Assembly (NCBI GenBank): GCA_026686845.1
Contig: JAIVEN010000010.1
Location: forward strand, 24,774,001-24,838,000
DNA from: Adenanthera pavonina
Lineage: Eukaryota; Streptophyta; Magnoliopsida; Fabales; Fabaceae
Direction of reading: 5' to 3'
DNA length: 64,000 nt
Position numbers and translations under genes: made by a program. The notes beneath the pieces were generated by a model. It saw only the letters and a list, made by a program, of their open reading frames with translations, was not told the DNA's origin and made no database searches. Shown one piece after another: positions 37,320 through 49,480 of the stretch. Numbering within the stretch: position 1 is the first letter of the stretch; the number at the start of each line of letters is the position of its first letter.

Positions 37320-39182
37320 TGTTGAAACAAGAGTTTTGATGATTCCAAACCAACATTTCAAGAGCTTGAATTGAAGATATCAAAGGAGAGCAAAGCTGTT
37401 TCAAGTGAAGATTTTCTGAGTACTTGCTGTTAGATCTTTTGTAGGATCCTTAGTTTTTGTTATGACTGGGTAAAAGATTTTGATTTGAAGAAAAAAAGTT
37501 TTCAAACTTTGATTTTATGTTAAATCTTCAAATATTTGAAAAACACCCACAAACAGACGATGGTTGAAAGTTTAAGCTGAACTGTCAAGTTGGAAATCTG
37601 AACTTTTCCTTTGGAAATTCGAATTTCGAGCTAAAACTGAATAAGTCTGAAGAGATGGCTCTCTGTCAGACGAATTTTGGTTGTTCAAAATTCGAATTTT
37701 CATCTAGTCTGAAAAGAGGCCTTTTGCTAACAGACGAACTTCACACTTTCAAAATTCGAATTTCAAGTAAAATGAAGTTTGTAAAAACCAAAGAAATTCG
37801 TCTGAAACTATGATAAAGTGCATCTGAAATCAAAATGAAATTGAGTTTGATAAATGCTCTCTGACAGACGAATTTTGAACTTCCAACATTCGAATTTTCA
37901 TATAAGTCTGAAAGATGCTTCTTTGCAACAGACGAACTTTGAGTCTTCAAAATTCGAATTTCAAACAAAACAAAACTTGAGAAAATGGAAGAAATTCGTC
38001 TGAAACTATGTTAAGGTTCACCTGAGATCAAGAGTGATTTAAGTTTGAAAACTGCTCTCTGACAGACGAACTTTGAACATTGAAATTCGAATTTCAGAAG
38101 CTAAGTTCTTGAGTCTGTTGAAATGAAACATTGACATACGAATGATAAGAACTTGCAACATTCGAATGATGAAATTAGTCTGAAAAGAGTTTCTCTGACA
38201 GACGAATTTTGCCCTTTCAAAATTCGAATTTCGAAGAAAGTAATCTACTGTGTCCCTTTAAACGTTCAATGGACAGATGAATTTTGGGGATCCAAAATTC
38301 AAATTTCGAAGGCACTGTAGAAAATTGAAAACACTGTTCACGCTTAACCGAAAAACTTTCTTCTTGAAAATTCGTATGTCACATTGTGAAAATGTTTTGT
38401 AAGTTTCAAAATTCGAATTTCACTTCATGAACAGACGAACTTCGTGCTGTAACGTTGGAAGCTTTAATCTTCGGTTCCTTCGAAATTCGTCTGTTGGCCA
38501 ACCAAAATTCGAATTTCAGTATGTCAGAAACATTAAATGCGGTTGGTAAACGGATAGTTTTTCAGAGTAACCGTTGAATAACTTCCCCAACGGATAGATT
38601 TAGTCTCTAACGGATATTTGAGACCTAAATCTATAAATACAACATCATTTGAAGTTGTGGGTAACGAATCAAACTTGTATATACCGAATTTCTGCTGAAT
38701 CTTCTTCTCAAAAGCTTTTACCCTCTTAACTTCTAAACTTGTACTTAAACTTTCATATCCACTCTTTACAAGAGAGTTATTTCATTGTAATCAATCTATT
38801 CTTCATCTGGGAGATAGATTTACTTGTGAGGGGTATTCACAAGAGGATTGGGAAGCACATAGTGAAAGTGCTTGGAAAGTTTGAGAGAGCTTAGAAACAG
38901 AGCATACTCATGTACTGCGGCTTTAGCAAGAAGCTCACTGAAATTCTTGCTGTATAGTGGATAAATCTCAAGAGGTGTCTTGGGGACTGGATGTAGGTCA
39001 AGTGAATAGACCGAACCAGGATAAATCACTGACTTCTCTTCTCCTTATCTTTACTTTTCACCTTGCTCTGTTTTACGCATTGTTTTCATTATACTGTAAT
39101 ATCTTTACTTACTTCACTTTGTGCAGAAAAATCTCAAACTTCCCAATTCACCCCCCCTCTTGGGAAGTCAGCCTTGCTAACA
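37320..39182 (+). repeat. 5' LTR of the SIRE-like element
   Basis: 1863 bp, TGTTGAAACAAG...GCTAACA, with TATAAATA at 38632-38639 and AACGGATAG-type repeats just before it. Its U3 is packed with short inverted repeats (see findings). Confidence 0.95.
38632..38639 (+). promoter_or_regulatory. TATA box of the SIRE-like 5' LTR
   Basis: TATAAATA in AAATCTATAAATACAAC. The same box is conserved in the 3' LTR and in the family-A LTR at 743. Confidence 0.65.
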
Positions 39183-39184
39183 AG

Positions 39185-39198
39185 TGATATCAGAGCCC
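39185..39198 (+). other. Primer-binding site of the SIRE-like element (one mismatch)
   Basis: TGATATCAGAGCCC starts two bases after the 5' LTR. The usual initiator-tRNA-Met site reads TGGTATCAGAGC, so the third base is changed (G to A). Confidence 0.8.
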
Positions 39199-39234
39199 GG
39201 ATTCCCATACAAAGGAACTCACAGTCGGGGAATT

Positions 39235-41037
39235 ATGATGGCTGGCTTTGGAGAGAGTATACTTCCTGAAGGGAACAATACTAACAGACCACCAGGCTTC
39301 AGTGGAGAGCATTATGGGTACTGGAAGATGAGAATGCAAATCTACCTCCAATCAATTGATCTTGACATCTGGTCAGTCATTGAAAAAGGAGATTTCGTTC
39401 CAATGACTCTAACTGAAGATGGAGGACACAAAGAGAAGCTGGAAGCAGAATGGAATGATGAGGAGAGAAGAAGAGTCCTACTGAATTTCAAAGCAAAGCA
39501 TTGTTTAGTCAGCGCCCTAAACCAAGATGAATTCTACAGAGTCTCGTAATGCACCACTGCAAAATGAATGTGGGATACTCTGCAGATTGCACATGAAGGA
39601 ACATCTGGAGTCAGGGAGAACAGACTGAACATGTGCATTGGGGAGTATGAAAGCTTCAGAATGGCTGAAGGAGAGACTGTAAAAGAGCTGCAAAAGAGAT
39701 TCACCCTCATTGTGAATCAACTCAAAAGCCTGGGAAAGGAATACACTCAGCCTGAGAAAGTAAGAAAAATACTCAGAGCTCTCCCTCTGGAATGGCAGCC
39801 CAAGGTGACAGCAATAGAAGAAGCCAGAGGAGAATCAATGGCTTCTGTCACAGCTCTCTTCGGCAACCTTGAGGAATATGAAGGAAAAATCAAAGCACTC
39901 AAGGAAGCTGGGTTGGACAGAAAGAAGAAAGGCCTTGCCCTCAAAGCTGCTAATGAAAAGGAAGAAGAATCTGATGAAGGAGATGAGCTGGATGAGGAAA
40001 CTCTGGCTATGATGGTCAGAAAATTCGGAAGATTCTACAGCAAGAAGAAGAACAAGAGATTCTTCAAGAAAGGAGCTGCTAGAGAAAGCAAGAAAGAAAC
40101 AAAAGAACCTGTGACTTGCTATGAGTGTAAGAAGCAGGGACACATAAAGTGGGACTGCCCCCAATTCATCAAGAAACAAGAAAAAGAAAAGAAAGCTGTT
40201 GACAAAGGGAAGAAGAAGAAAGCCTACATCTCATCTATATGGGGTAACAGTTCAGATGAAGAAGAAGAAGATGAGGATGAGATTGCCAACATTTGTCTGA
40301 TGGCACTTGCTTTTGGACAAGCCACACCCTCATGCAGCAGTGATCAGGAAGAAGAGGTATATGAATCTGAACCTTCCTATTCTGAATTACTGGATGCATT
40401 TCATGAGCTTCATGATGAATTCATTAAAGTTGCTAAAGAACTGAAATTGGCAAAGAAAAAGATAAGTAAGCTGGAGTCTCAAAGCATAGTTTCTGAAACT
40501 GTCTCTTTGCCTATCTCTGAATCTGTTTGCTGCACTTCATGCACTAAACTTAAGCAAACTAATGATTATTTAGTTAAAAGCATGTCTAGGCTCACTAGAG
40601 GTAAAGATATGCTATTTGCATTGATGGGGAGCCAAAAAATATCACAAGGAAAAGCTGGTCTTGGCTATGATCCATGTGCTGTCAAGGAAAAGATTAGGAA
40701 GAAAAATCAGAATGCGTATATGAGACATTTTGTGCATGCTGAGAACAATAAAAAGAAAAATGATGCATCACCTCACATTGAAACATATGATCAACCAAGG
40801 CATGCTAGACAAAAATATTATCTGCATTGCTTTCTTCCTGCTTCTCAATCTAGCAGTCCGTTCACTACCTGTCATTTCTGTAACAAAAAGGGACATACTT
40901 CCAGTTCTTGTGCTTTGAAGAAAAATGGACTTGGCAGGAAAGTTGAATGGGTTCCCAAAGTTGCATCTGCATCTAGGGAATTACTTACTGACCGAAAAGG
41001 ACCCAAGCAAATTTGGGTACCTAAAAGGAAAACATAA
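39235..41037 (+). pseudogene. gag: gag of the SIRE-like element (two in-frame stops)
   Basis: The ATG at 39235 lies about 40 nt after the PBS. The N-terminal part FSGEHYGYWKMRMQIYLQ is the DUF4219-like start of SIRE gags. A UBN2-type capsid part follows (MWDTLQIAHEGT, GETVKELQKRF, RKILRALPLEWQPKVTAI). Two CCHC knuckles are visible: CYECKKQGHIKWDC (about 40118-40160) and CHFCNKKGHTSSSC (about 40870-40912). An acidic and a Lys-rich coiled-coil-like stretch lie between them. TAA at 39547-39549 and TGA at 39565-39567 interrupt the frame just before the capsid domain. The gag frame stops at 41035-41037. Confidence 0.9.
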
Positions 41038-41045
41038 ACTTTGTT

Positions 41046-44000
41046 TTGCAGGTCTATCTCAAAGCTAAGAAAAGCAACAAATGGTATATGGACAGTGCCT
41101 ACTCAAGCCACATGACTGGTGATAAGGAGAATATCATCACCCTTAGAGACAAGAAAGGAGGAAAGGTGACCTTTGGAGGTGACCAATATGGCAAAATCAT
41201 TGGTATTGGAATTGTGGGCAAAAATCCAGAAACATCCATTGAAGAGGTGCTGTTTGTGATTGGCCTCAACCACAACTTGCTAAGCGTGAGTCAAACTTGT
41301 GACAAAGGAAACTGGGTGCTGTTTGACTCAAAGTTTTGCCTGGTCATCAGAAAAAGTGATCACAAAGTAATCCTCAAAGCTCAAAGGGATGGTAACTGTT
41401 ATACTATTGACCTTGATGAACTTCCTCCCTTGGATTCTGTATGTTTAATTAGTCAGGATAATGATAGTTGGTTATGGCATAGGAGATTAGCTCATGTTAA
41501 CATGAATCAACTGTCTAAACTGATTAAAAATGAGCTAGTAACTGGTCTACCAAAACTATCTTTTGAAAAGGATAAAGAATGTGATGCATGCTTAAGAGGA
41601 AAACAAACTAAATCATCCTTCAAATCTAAAAATGTAGTTACCACAACTAGACCACTTGAATTGTTGCATATGGACTTAATTGGACCATCTAGGGTGAAAA
41701 GTCTTGGTGGTAATTTGCATGTGCTTGTAATTGTTGATGATTATTCTAGATTTACTTGGACATTATTTCTCTCTTCTAAAAGTGATACCTTTGATGCATT
41801 TGTAACCTTAGCAAAGAAAGTGCAAAATGAGAAAGGTATTTCTATTATGTCTATCAGGTCAGACCATGGAGGAGAATTTGAAAATGCATACTTCCTGGAG
41901 TACTGCAATGAGCATGGGATTGACCACAACTTCTCAGCACCAAGAACTCCTCAACAAAATGGAGTGGTAGAAAGGAAGAACAGAATCATTGAAGAGATGG
42001 CTAGAGCTATGCTGAATGAGAAGGAAATCTCTCAAGTGTTCTGGGCTGATGTAGTGAATACAGCAAGTTACATCATAAACAGAGCCTACATCAGACCAAT
42101 CCTTGGGAAGACTCCTTATGAGCTGTCCAAGGGAAGAAAGCCAAATATGTCACACCTCCATGTGTTTGGGTGCAAATGCTTCATTCACAACAATGAGAAA
42201 GAAAATCTGGGTAAGTTTGATGCCAAATCCGATGAAGGTATAGTTTTGGGCTATTCAAGTAGGAGTAAGGCTTATAGGGTTTATAATAAAAGATCAAATA
42301 TAGTAGAAGAATCAGTGCATGTGGTTTTCATTGAAAATGAAACTGTTTCAAAACATGTTACCAATAAGGATGATCTTACTATCAATTTTGAAAAACTGGG
42401 AATTTCTGACAAAAGTAAAACTGAACCTCCAAAGATATCTGAATCTATTAACACAGAGGAAGATATCCAGGAGCAAGAGTTTGATGAAGAAAATAATGAA
42501 GAAACAACTCAAGAACTCCCTAGAGCTTGGAGATATCAAAGGAATCACCCTGTTGATCAAGTAATAGGGAATGTTCAAGAGAAAGTCAAAACCAGAAAAC
42601 AGTTAAGGGATCAAATGCTCAACTGTGCTTTCATTTCTGAAATTGAACCCAAATGTACTGAAGAAGCCTTAACTGATGAATATTGGATTATGGCTATGCA
42701 AGATTAATTAAATCAATTTGAAAGAAATCAAGTTTGGGATCTAGTGCCCAGACCCAAAAATCATTCTGTTATTGGAACTAAATCGGTCTTCAGAAACAAA
42801 TTTGATGAATCTAGAACAATAATCAGAAATAAAGCGAGATTGGTTGCTAAAGGGTATAATCAGGAAGAAGGTATTGATTTTGAAGAAACCTTTGCACCAG
42901 TAGCTAAACTAGAAGCTATAAGAATACTACTAGCATATGCATGCATGAAAAATATTTTGTTATATCAAATGGATGTAAAAAGTGCCTTTCTGAATGGATA
43001 TATCATGGAAGAAGTTTATGTAGATCAACCTCCAGGTTTTGAGGATTCTACAAAACCGAACCATGTTTATAAATTGAAGAAAGCTCTTTATGGTTTAAAG
43101 CAGGCCCCTAGAGCATGGTATGAGAGACTGAGCAATTTTCTGACTGAAAAGGGGTTTAACAGAGGCAAAGTTGACACAACCTTATTCACTAAGAAAGAAA
43201 ATAAAGACTTACTAATTGTTCAAATTTATGTTGATGATATTATTTTTGGTGCTACTAATGAGGCTCTTTGCAAGAAATTTTCTAAGTTAATGCAGGGAGA
43301 ATTCGAGATATCTATGATGGGTGAACTCAACTTCTTCCTTGGATTGCAAATTAAACAGCAAGGTGATGGTATCTTTCTTAGTCAATCCAAGTATCTAAAG
43401 GAGCTGCTAAAGAAGTTTGGAATGGAGAATGCCAAGCCAATGGGAACACCTATGGCTACTGCAACTAAACTGGATATGGATGAGAATGGGAAGATGTTTG
43501 ACATTACTCAGTACAGAAAAATGATTGGATCCCTGCTGTACTTAACTGCCAGCAGACCTAACATTATGTTCACTGTCTGCATGTGTGCAAGGTTCCAATC
43601 ATGCCCCAAAGAATCCCATGCAACAGCTGTGAAAAGAATTTTTAGATATCTTATTGGAACATCACAGATGGGTCTCTGGTATCCAAAGGGCAATGGAGAA
43701 GATCTCAAAGGATACACTGATGCTGATTTTGCAGGATCTAAAACTGACAGAAAAAGCACAAGTGGAACCTGTCAGTTCCTTGGAGGATCCCTAGTTTCAT
43801 GGTTCAACAAAAAGCAAAACAGTGTGGCCTTATCGACTGCAGAAGCTGAGTATGTTGCAGCTGGAAGCTATTGTGCCCAAGTCTTCTGGATGAAACAGCA
43901 GCTTGAAGATCTTGAGGTTAAAATAAAAGAGATACCAATCATGTGTGACAACCAAAGTGCTATAAATATCACCAAGAATCCTATCATGCATTCAAGGATG

Positions 44001-44177
44001 AAGCATATTGAAGTTAGGCACCACTTCATAAGAGATCACGTTCTGAAAGGAGAAGTCAGATTCGAGTACATCCCAACAGAGGATCAAGTTGCTGATATAC
44101 TCACAAAACCTTTGCCAGAAGACAAGCTTTGTAAAATAAGGAGAGAATTGGGAATGGTAAACCCCAATGAACTGTAA
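41046..44177 (+). pseudogene. pol: pol of the SIRE-like element: protease, integrase, RT, RNase H
   Basis: The frame is one base back from gag and is open from 41025. Protease: WYMDSAYSSHMTG, where the catalytic Asp-Ser-Gly has become Asp-Ser-Ala (41097-41099). Integrase: LWHRRLAHVNMNQL, CDACLRGKQ (HHCC intact), HMDLIGP, RSDHGGEF, PQQNGVVERKNR. A TAA at 42705-42707 splits integrase from RT; the frame continues unchanged. RT: YQMDVKSAFLNG and the catalytic QIYVDDIIFG. RNase H: GYTDADFAGS, STAEAEYVAA, CDNQSAINI, and the end VADILTKPLPED. Apart from the stop and the protease change the polyprotein looks complete. Confidence 0.92.
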
Positions 44178-45176
44178 GATATTTCTGTGCAATTCTGTCT
44201 TTAGAATTTTCAATATTAGAATCAATTCTAACTTGAGCATCGGAGTATGTTTAATTTTAGGTGCAGGTGCTCCTTGTGAAAATCAATGGCTAAAAAGTTT
44301 AAAAGATTGGAGAACTCCAGATTGGATCAACCAGAAAGTGAAGAGAATGACAATTATTGTAAGTTATGGATTCATTCTGTAAGTTTTAAGGTTGAAATTT
44401 GTATGTTGTTTGATTGCTAGATGAATTTCATTGATAATATGTGTTTTTGAACTGATCAACATGGTCAACATTCGAATTTTAGTTGACCAACAGACGAACT
44501 TCGGCCTGTTATGCCTTGGAACAGTTCTCAGTAATGCCTCGAAATTCGTCTGTTGAAACTTAAAAGTTCAAATTTTCAAAATCAGAAATTTCAAAGTTAT
44601 GTTTGTCCATCACTGCTACACAAATTATTACTTCTTAACATACGAATGTTGGACAATCTTTACAAAAGTTGAAAAATTCGAATTTTCAGTTCAAAATTCG
44701 TCTGATGAATCATGTCCTTCATGTTGAATTATTGAAAGATGCAGTTCTACATGTTTAATTCGTCTATTGATTGATAGTTTGATTGTTGCCTGCCTTTTTC
44801 TTTTCAACATTCGAACTTTGGTGGAACAAAATTCGTCTGTTGTGCTTGTATTGCTTGTTTCAAGCCACTGTCAGACGAACTTTAAGGATAAAAAAATTCA
44901 TCTGTCAGTAAGCTGTGCTGAACGGTTTAACTTGTAACTGACCGAAGTTCAAATTTTGACCCCTCAAAATTCGTTTGTCAAATGGTTACACACGTTAAAT
45001 GCAACGGTTTTCCTCAGAACATACGCAACCCTATTTGTAACCTCTCTAAATCTGTTCTGATTCTCTCTTTAATCCTCTTAACTCTTGTCCAAAAACCGTC
45101 ATTCTTCACCATTTAAACTTCCATTCGCATCCCATAAACCTTTCCTTAACCTCATTCTGCATCATTCCACTGAAAA
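44178..45176 (+). other. Spacer between pol and env-like ORF, with LTR-like inverted words
   Basis: Non-coding. From about 44470 to 44990 it repeats the words ACAGACGAAC, AAATTCGTCTG and ATTCGAATTTT seen in the LTR, partly in reversed order. It ends in a T/C-rich leader in front of the ATG at 45177. Confidence 0.75.
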
Positions 45177-47342
45177 ATGGCGAGAGTAAAGATCCCTGGA
45201 GCAGGACAAGCTGGAACTCGGCCAAAAAGAATGGTCAAATCTCAATATGCTACATAGGAAGGAGAGAAATCCAAGAGAAAAGCCGAACCCAGTAAAGCTA
45301 CCCCTTCTAAACACCAGAAATCATCATCCAAGGCAGATTAACAGAAAACTGGACCTTCCTCATCAAAAACTGCGGTCCCTTCGGCTGATACTGCTACTGT
45401 GGCTTCCTCCTCTTCTACATAATCTGGAGAATTTGAGCTCACTACACTGCCACTTTGGAGCACTCCTGAGATTCAAGAAGAGTTTTCTGCCAAGTTTTCC
45501 AGCAAAAAGGTAACCAAGCCTCACTGTGTAAATATGGAGCAATTTTTGATATCCAACAACTTTGATGCTGCATTATGGTTGATAAGATACAAAAACCTGT
45601 TGGAAATTGCTGAAAAATATGATGATGAAGTAGTGAAGACTTGGTATGCCTCTCTTTAATATAACAGCAAGAAAAAGAAATGGGAGGTCACTTTGAGATC
45701 AAGGACCATCTGGCTTGCTGATGAAACAATCAATGAAGTGCTGAAAATCCCAGGACAAGATGGGCTGAAAATTGACATCACAGCCTCTGGATATATGGAT
45801 GAGGCAAGCACAGCTGATGAAGAAGGTGGATCCTTTCTGAACTACAAGGAGAGCACCATCTTGAACACCTTATTCAGGAGAAGGGAGAACAGGTCAACAA
45901 TAAATCTATTGAAGCCCACAGACCTAAGTGTACAAGTCATGATCCTGCACTATATAGTGTCCAGGATCATATTCAACAAGGGTGGCAGCTTCAATTTGAT
46001 AACAAGGGCAGAGGCTCATGTGATGACTGCTATCATACGTGGGAAGCTGATTAACATGGGTCATATCATCCTCCAGAGAATGATAAAGGCAAGGGATCAG
46101 AGGAAGGATTCCACACTCCCCTATGCTGCAATTATTTCAAGAATCCTGCAGCATGCTAGAATTCAACACATTGAAAAGGGGAAAGGGAAACTTACTGAGG
46201 CATTCAAAGAGGAGGAACTGCAAAGGATGGGCATTGAAAGAGATGAAGGACGATGGGTTGGAAAGGGAGCAGGGAAATCTGAAGACTTGTTCTTTGTTAC
46301 TGATGCATCCCTCCAACAAGAAGGAACTTCCGAGGCCCCTAGCAAATCTGTACCTCAGCCTTCTCAGCCAATCCCATCTCCCTCCAGGCCTACTCACCCT
46401 CCTTCCACTCCCTCCTCACGGGCCAAGCCAACAAAGGTCACTGAGTTGTTTGACAGTCTGTCAACACTCATTCTCAGCATAAGAGATGAGCAAAATGCCA
46501 AATTTGCTCATCTACAAGATCAGATCCATCAGTTGGCTGTAAATATGAAGGTGGTGGCTGATGCCTATGAAGAGATAAGAAATGCAATTCCTACTACTTC
46601 AGCTCCACCTCAGCCTAGTGTCCCTGAGCCTACTCTGTCTCCATCCCCTGTGCGTCCAAGTCCCTTCGAGATTGCCTCCTCTGGCCATGATGATGATGAT
46701 ATAGATGGTGCTAGTGCAATGAGAACACCAAGTCCTGGTCCACCCTTGGACTATGGATTGGGAGAAGAAAGACTTCAAGATACAAGCCCTCATGAGCCCA
46801 TGCAAGAAGATGCTCAGGAATCAATTCTGTCAACTCAAGAATCTGAGCAAGTTGAAAGACTAGTTGCAGCCATTTCAAGCTCCTTTATGCAAGAAGATGT
46901 GAGCACTGAAGAAAGGAGCCTTGTACCTGTTGTTGACTATGTTGCCATTGCTCACAATGCTCTACTGGAAGCTCAGAGGAGAAGGCTGGAAGAAATGTTT
47001 CCTCCTGCTAAACCAGCTTCCTCTTCTCTAGCTGCCTATGGTCTTACAGAGGAACAAAGATCTCAACTAGCTCTTTCCAGACAGGCAATGCAGGAGCTGC
47101 TGGAAATCTCTAACGAGGAAACAAGCACTGAGCCCCCAGCTGAACCTGAAATCCCTTTTGCTCCTGTGCCCCTTCGTGCTATTCCTGTCTCTCAGATCCC
47201 TTCTCCGGCTGATTTTGTTGGCCTTCCTGATGATGTCAAAAAGGGGAAGAAATCTGGGCAAACTGGAAAGCCTGCTGCTGAGCAATCTGGGAAAGGAAAA
47301 GGGAAATCCTACAGCAAGAAGACCAAGTCCAAGAAGAAATGA
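45177..47342 (+). pseudogene. env-like third ORF of the SIRE-like element (four in-frame stops)
   Basis: From the ATG at 45177 one frame of 722 codons reaches 47342, interrupted by four stops (TAG 45255-45257, two TAA near 45342 and 45420, TAA near 45657); from 45660 on it is open. The N-terminal 80 residues are basic and Ser/Thr-rich. The middle (about residues 100-340) has WLADETINEVLKIPG and SRIIFNKGG, resembling the 'putative plant transposon protein' domain found in retroelement extra ORFs. The C-terminal half is Pro/Ser/Glu-rich with a heptad-like segment (FAHLQDQIHQLAVNMKVV) and a Lys-rich tail. I see no convincing signal peptide or membrane anchor, so 'env-like' describes position, not proven function. 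Confidence 0.75.
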
Positions 47343-47618
47343 TTGGAGATTAGGCTTAAGTCCTCTTGTTGTACTTTGTACTGTGTATTTGTGTTTTGAA
47401 TTTTTTGTTTGAACTGGATTTGATGTTTGAACTTTGCTTAATTTGTTTCTGTACAAGCAACTCTTGATTAAATGAATGGATCCCTTTGTTGCAATATGTT
47501 GTGCCTTAAATCTGTTGTTTTGATATCTTATGCATATGTTGAGGGGGAGCTTGTGAAAACAAACCTAAGTACTAATCCAGTTTGTAAGTTGTTTTGTCAT
47601 CATCAAAAAGGGGGAGAA
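47343..47618 (+). other. 3' untranslated region and polypurine tract of the SIRE-like element
   Basis: Non-coding. The purine run AAAAAGGGGGAGAA (47605-47618) abuts the 3' LTR and is the likely plus-strand primer. Confidence 0.8.
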
Positions 47619-49480
47619 TGTTGAAACAAGAGTTTTGATGATTCCAAACTAACATTTCAAGAGCTTGAATTGAAGATATCAAAGGAGAGCAAAGCTGTTT
47701 CAAGTGAAGATTTTCTGAGTACTTGCTGTTAGATCTTTTGTAGGATCCTTAGTTTTTGTTATGACTGGGTAAAAGATTTTGATTTGAAGAAAAGAAGTTT
47801 TCAAACTTTGATTTTATGTTAAATATTCAAATATTTGAAAAACACCCACAAACAGACGATGGTTGAAAGTTTAAGCTAAACTGTCAAGTTGGAAATTCGA
47901 ACTTTGCCTTTGGAAATTCAAATTTCGAGCTAAAACTGAATAAGTCTGAAGAGATGGCTCTCTGTCAGACGAATTTTGGTTGTTCAAAATTTGAATTTTC
48001 ATCTAGTCTGAAAAGAGGCCTTTTGCTAACAGACGAACTTCACACTTTCAAAATTCGAATTTCAAGTAAAATGAAGTATGTAAAAACCAAAGAAATTCGT
48101 CTGAAACTATGATAAAGTGCATCTGAAATCAAAATGAAATTGAGTTTGATAAATGCTCTCTGACAGACGAATTTTGAACTTCCAACATTCGAATTTTCAT
48201 ATAAGTCTGAAAGATGCTTCTTTGCAACAGACGAACTTTGAGTCTTCAAAATTCGAATTTCAAACAAAACAAAACTTGAGAAAATGGAAGAAATTTGTCT
48301 GAAACTATGTTAAAGTTCACCTGAGATCAAGAGTAATTTAAGTTTCAAAACTGCTCTCTGACAGACGAACTTTGAACATTGAAATTCGAATTTCAGAAGC
48401 TAAGTTCTTGAGTCTATTGAAATGAAACATTGACATATGAATGATAAGAACTTGCAACATTCGAATGATGAAATTAGTCTGAAAAGAGTTTCTCTGACAG
48501 ACGAATTTCGCCCTTTCAAAATTTGAATTTCAAAGAAAGTAATCTACTGTGTCCCTTTAAAAGTTCAAAGGACAGACGAATTTTGGGGATCCAAAATTCG
48601 AATTTCGAAGGCACTGTAGAAAATTGAAAACACGGTTCACACTTAACCGAAAAACTTTCTTCTTGAAAATTCGTATGTCATATTGTGAAAATGTTTTGTA
48701 AGTTTCAAAATTCGAATTTCACTTCATGAACAGACGAACTTCGTGCTGTAACGTTGGAAGCTTTAATCTTCGGTTCCTTCGAAATTCGTCTGTTGGCCAA
48801 CCAAAATTCGAATTTCAGTATGTCAGAAATATTAAATGCGGTTGGTAAACGGATAGTTTTTCAGAGTAACCGTTGAATAACTTCCCCAACGGATAGATTT
48901 AGTCTCTAACGGATATTTGAGACCTAAATCTATAAATACAACATCATTTGAAGTTGTGGGTAACGAATCAAACTTGTATATACCGAATTTCTGTTGAATC
49001 TTCTTCTCAAAAGCTTTTACCCTCTTAACTTCTAAACTTGTACTTAAACTTTCATATCCACTCTTTACAAGAGAGTTATTTCATTGTAATCAATCTATTC
49101 TTCATCTGGGAGATAGATTTACTTGTAAGGGGTATTCACAAGGGGATTGGGAAGCACATAGTGAAAGTGCTTGGAAAGTTTGAGAGAGCTCAGAAATAGA
49201 GCATACTCATGTACTGCGGCTTTAGCAAGAAGCCCACTGAAATTCTTGCTGTATAGTGGATAAATCTCAAGAGGTGTCTTGGGGACTGGATGTAGGTCAA
49301 GTGAATAGACTGAACCAGGATAAATCACTGACTTCTCTTCTCCTTATCTTTACTTTTCACCTTGCTCTATTTTACACATTGTTTTTATTATACTGTGATA
49401 TCTTCACTAACTTCACTTTGTGCAGAAAAATCTCAAACTTCCCAATTCACCCCCCTCTTAGGAAGTCAGCCCTGCTAACA
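47619..49480 (+). repeat. 3' LTR of the SIRE-like element
   Basis: 1862 bp, directly preceded by the purine tract at 47605-47618. TATAAATA is at 48931-48938. It has the same inverted-repeat array as the 5' LTR. Confidence 0.95.

Larger units (their letters stand above)
37320..49480 (+). mobile_element. Complete Ty1/copia retrotransposon, SIRE/Maximus-like, with env-like ORF
   Basis: 12,161 bp: LTRs at 37320-39182 and 47619-49480, target duplication AGTAT (37315-37319 and 49481-49485), PBS-like TGATATCAGAGCCC at 39185, gag, pol in copia order, a third long ORF downstream of RNase H, and a polypurine tract (AAAAAGGGGGAGAA, to 47618). Long LTRs, a large gag and an extra ORF mark the SIRE/Maximus lineage. 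By hand the LTRs differ at about 40 positions (roughly 2%), mostly transitions. Stops in gag, pol and the third ORF make this copy non-autonomous. Confidence 0.95.

Noticed and set aside
37320..39182. SIRE-like LTR words as a satellite repeat
   Set aside because: Unit spacing and sequence vary and the array is bounded by LTR ends with a target duplication, so it is part of the element.
46599..46805. Minus-strand frames inside the env-like ORF
   Set aside because: They are shadows of the plus-strand frame, whose composition and continuity explain the region.
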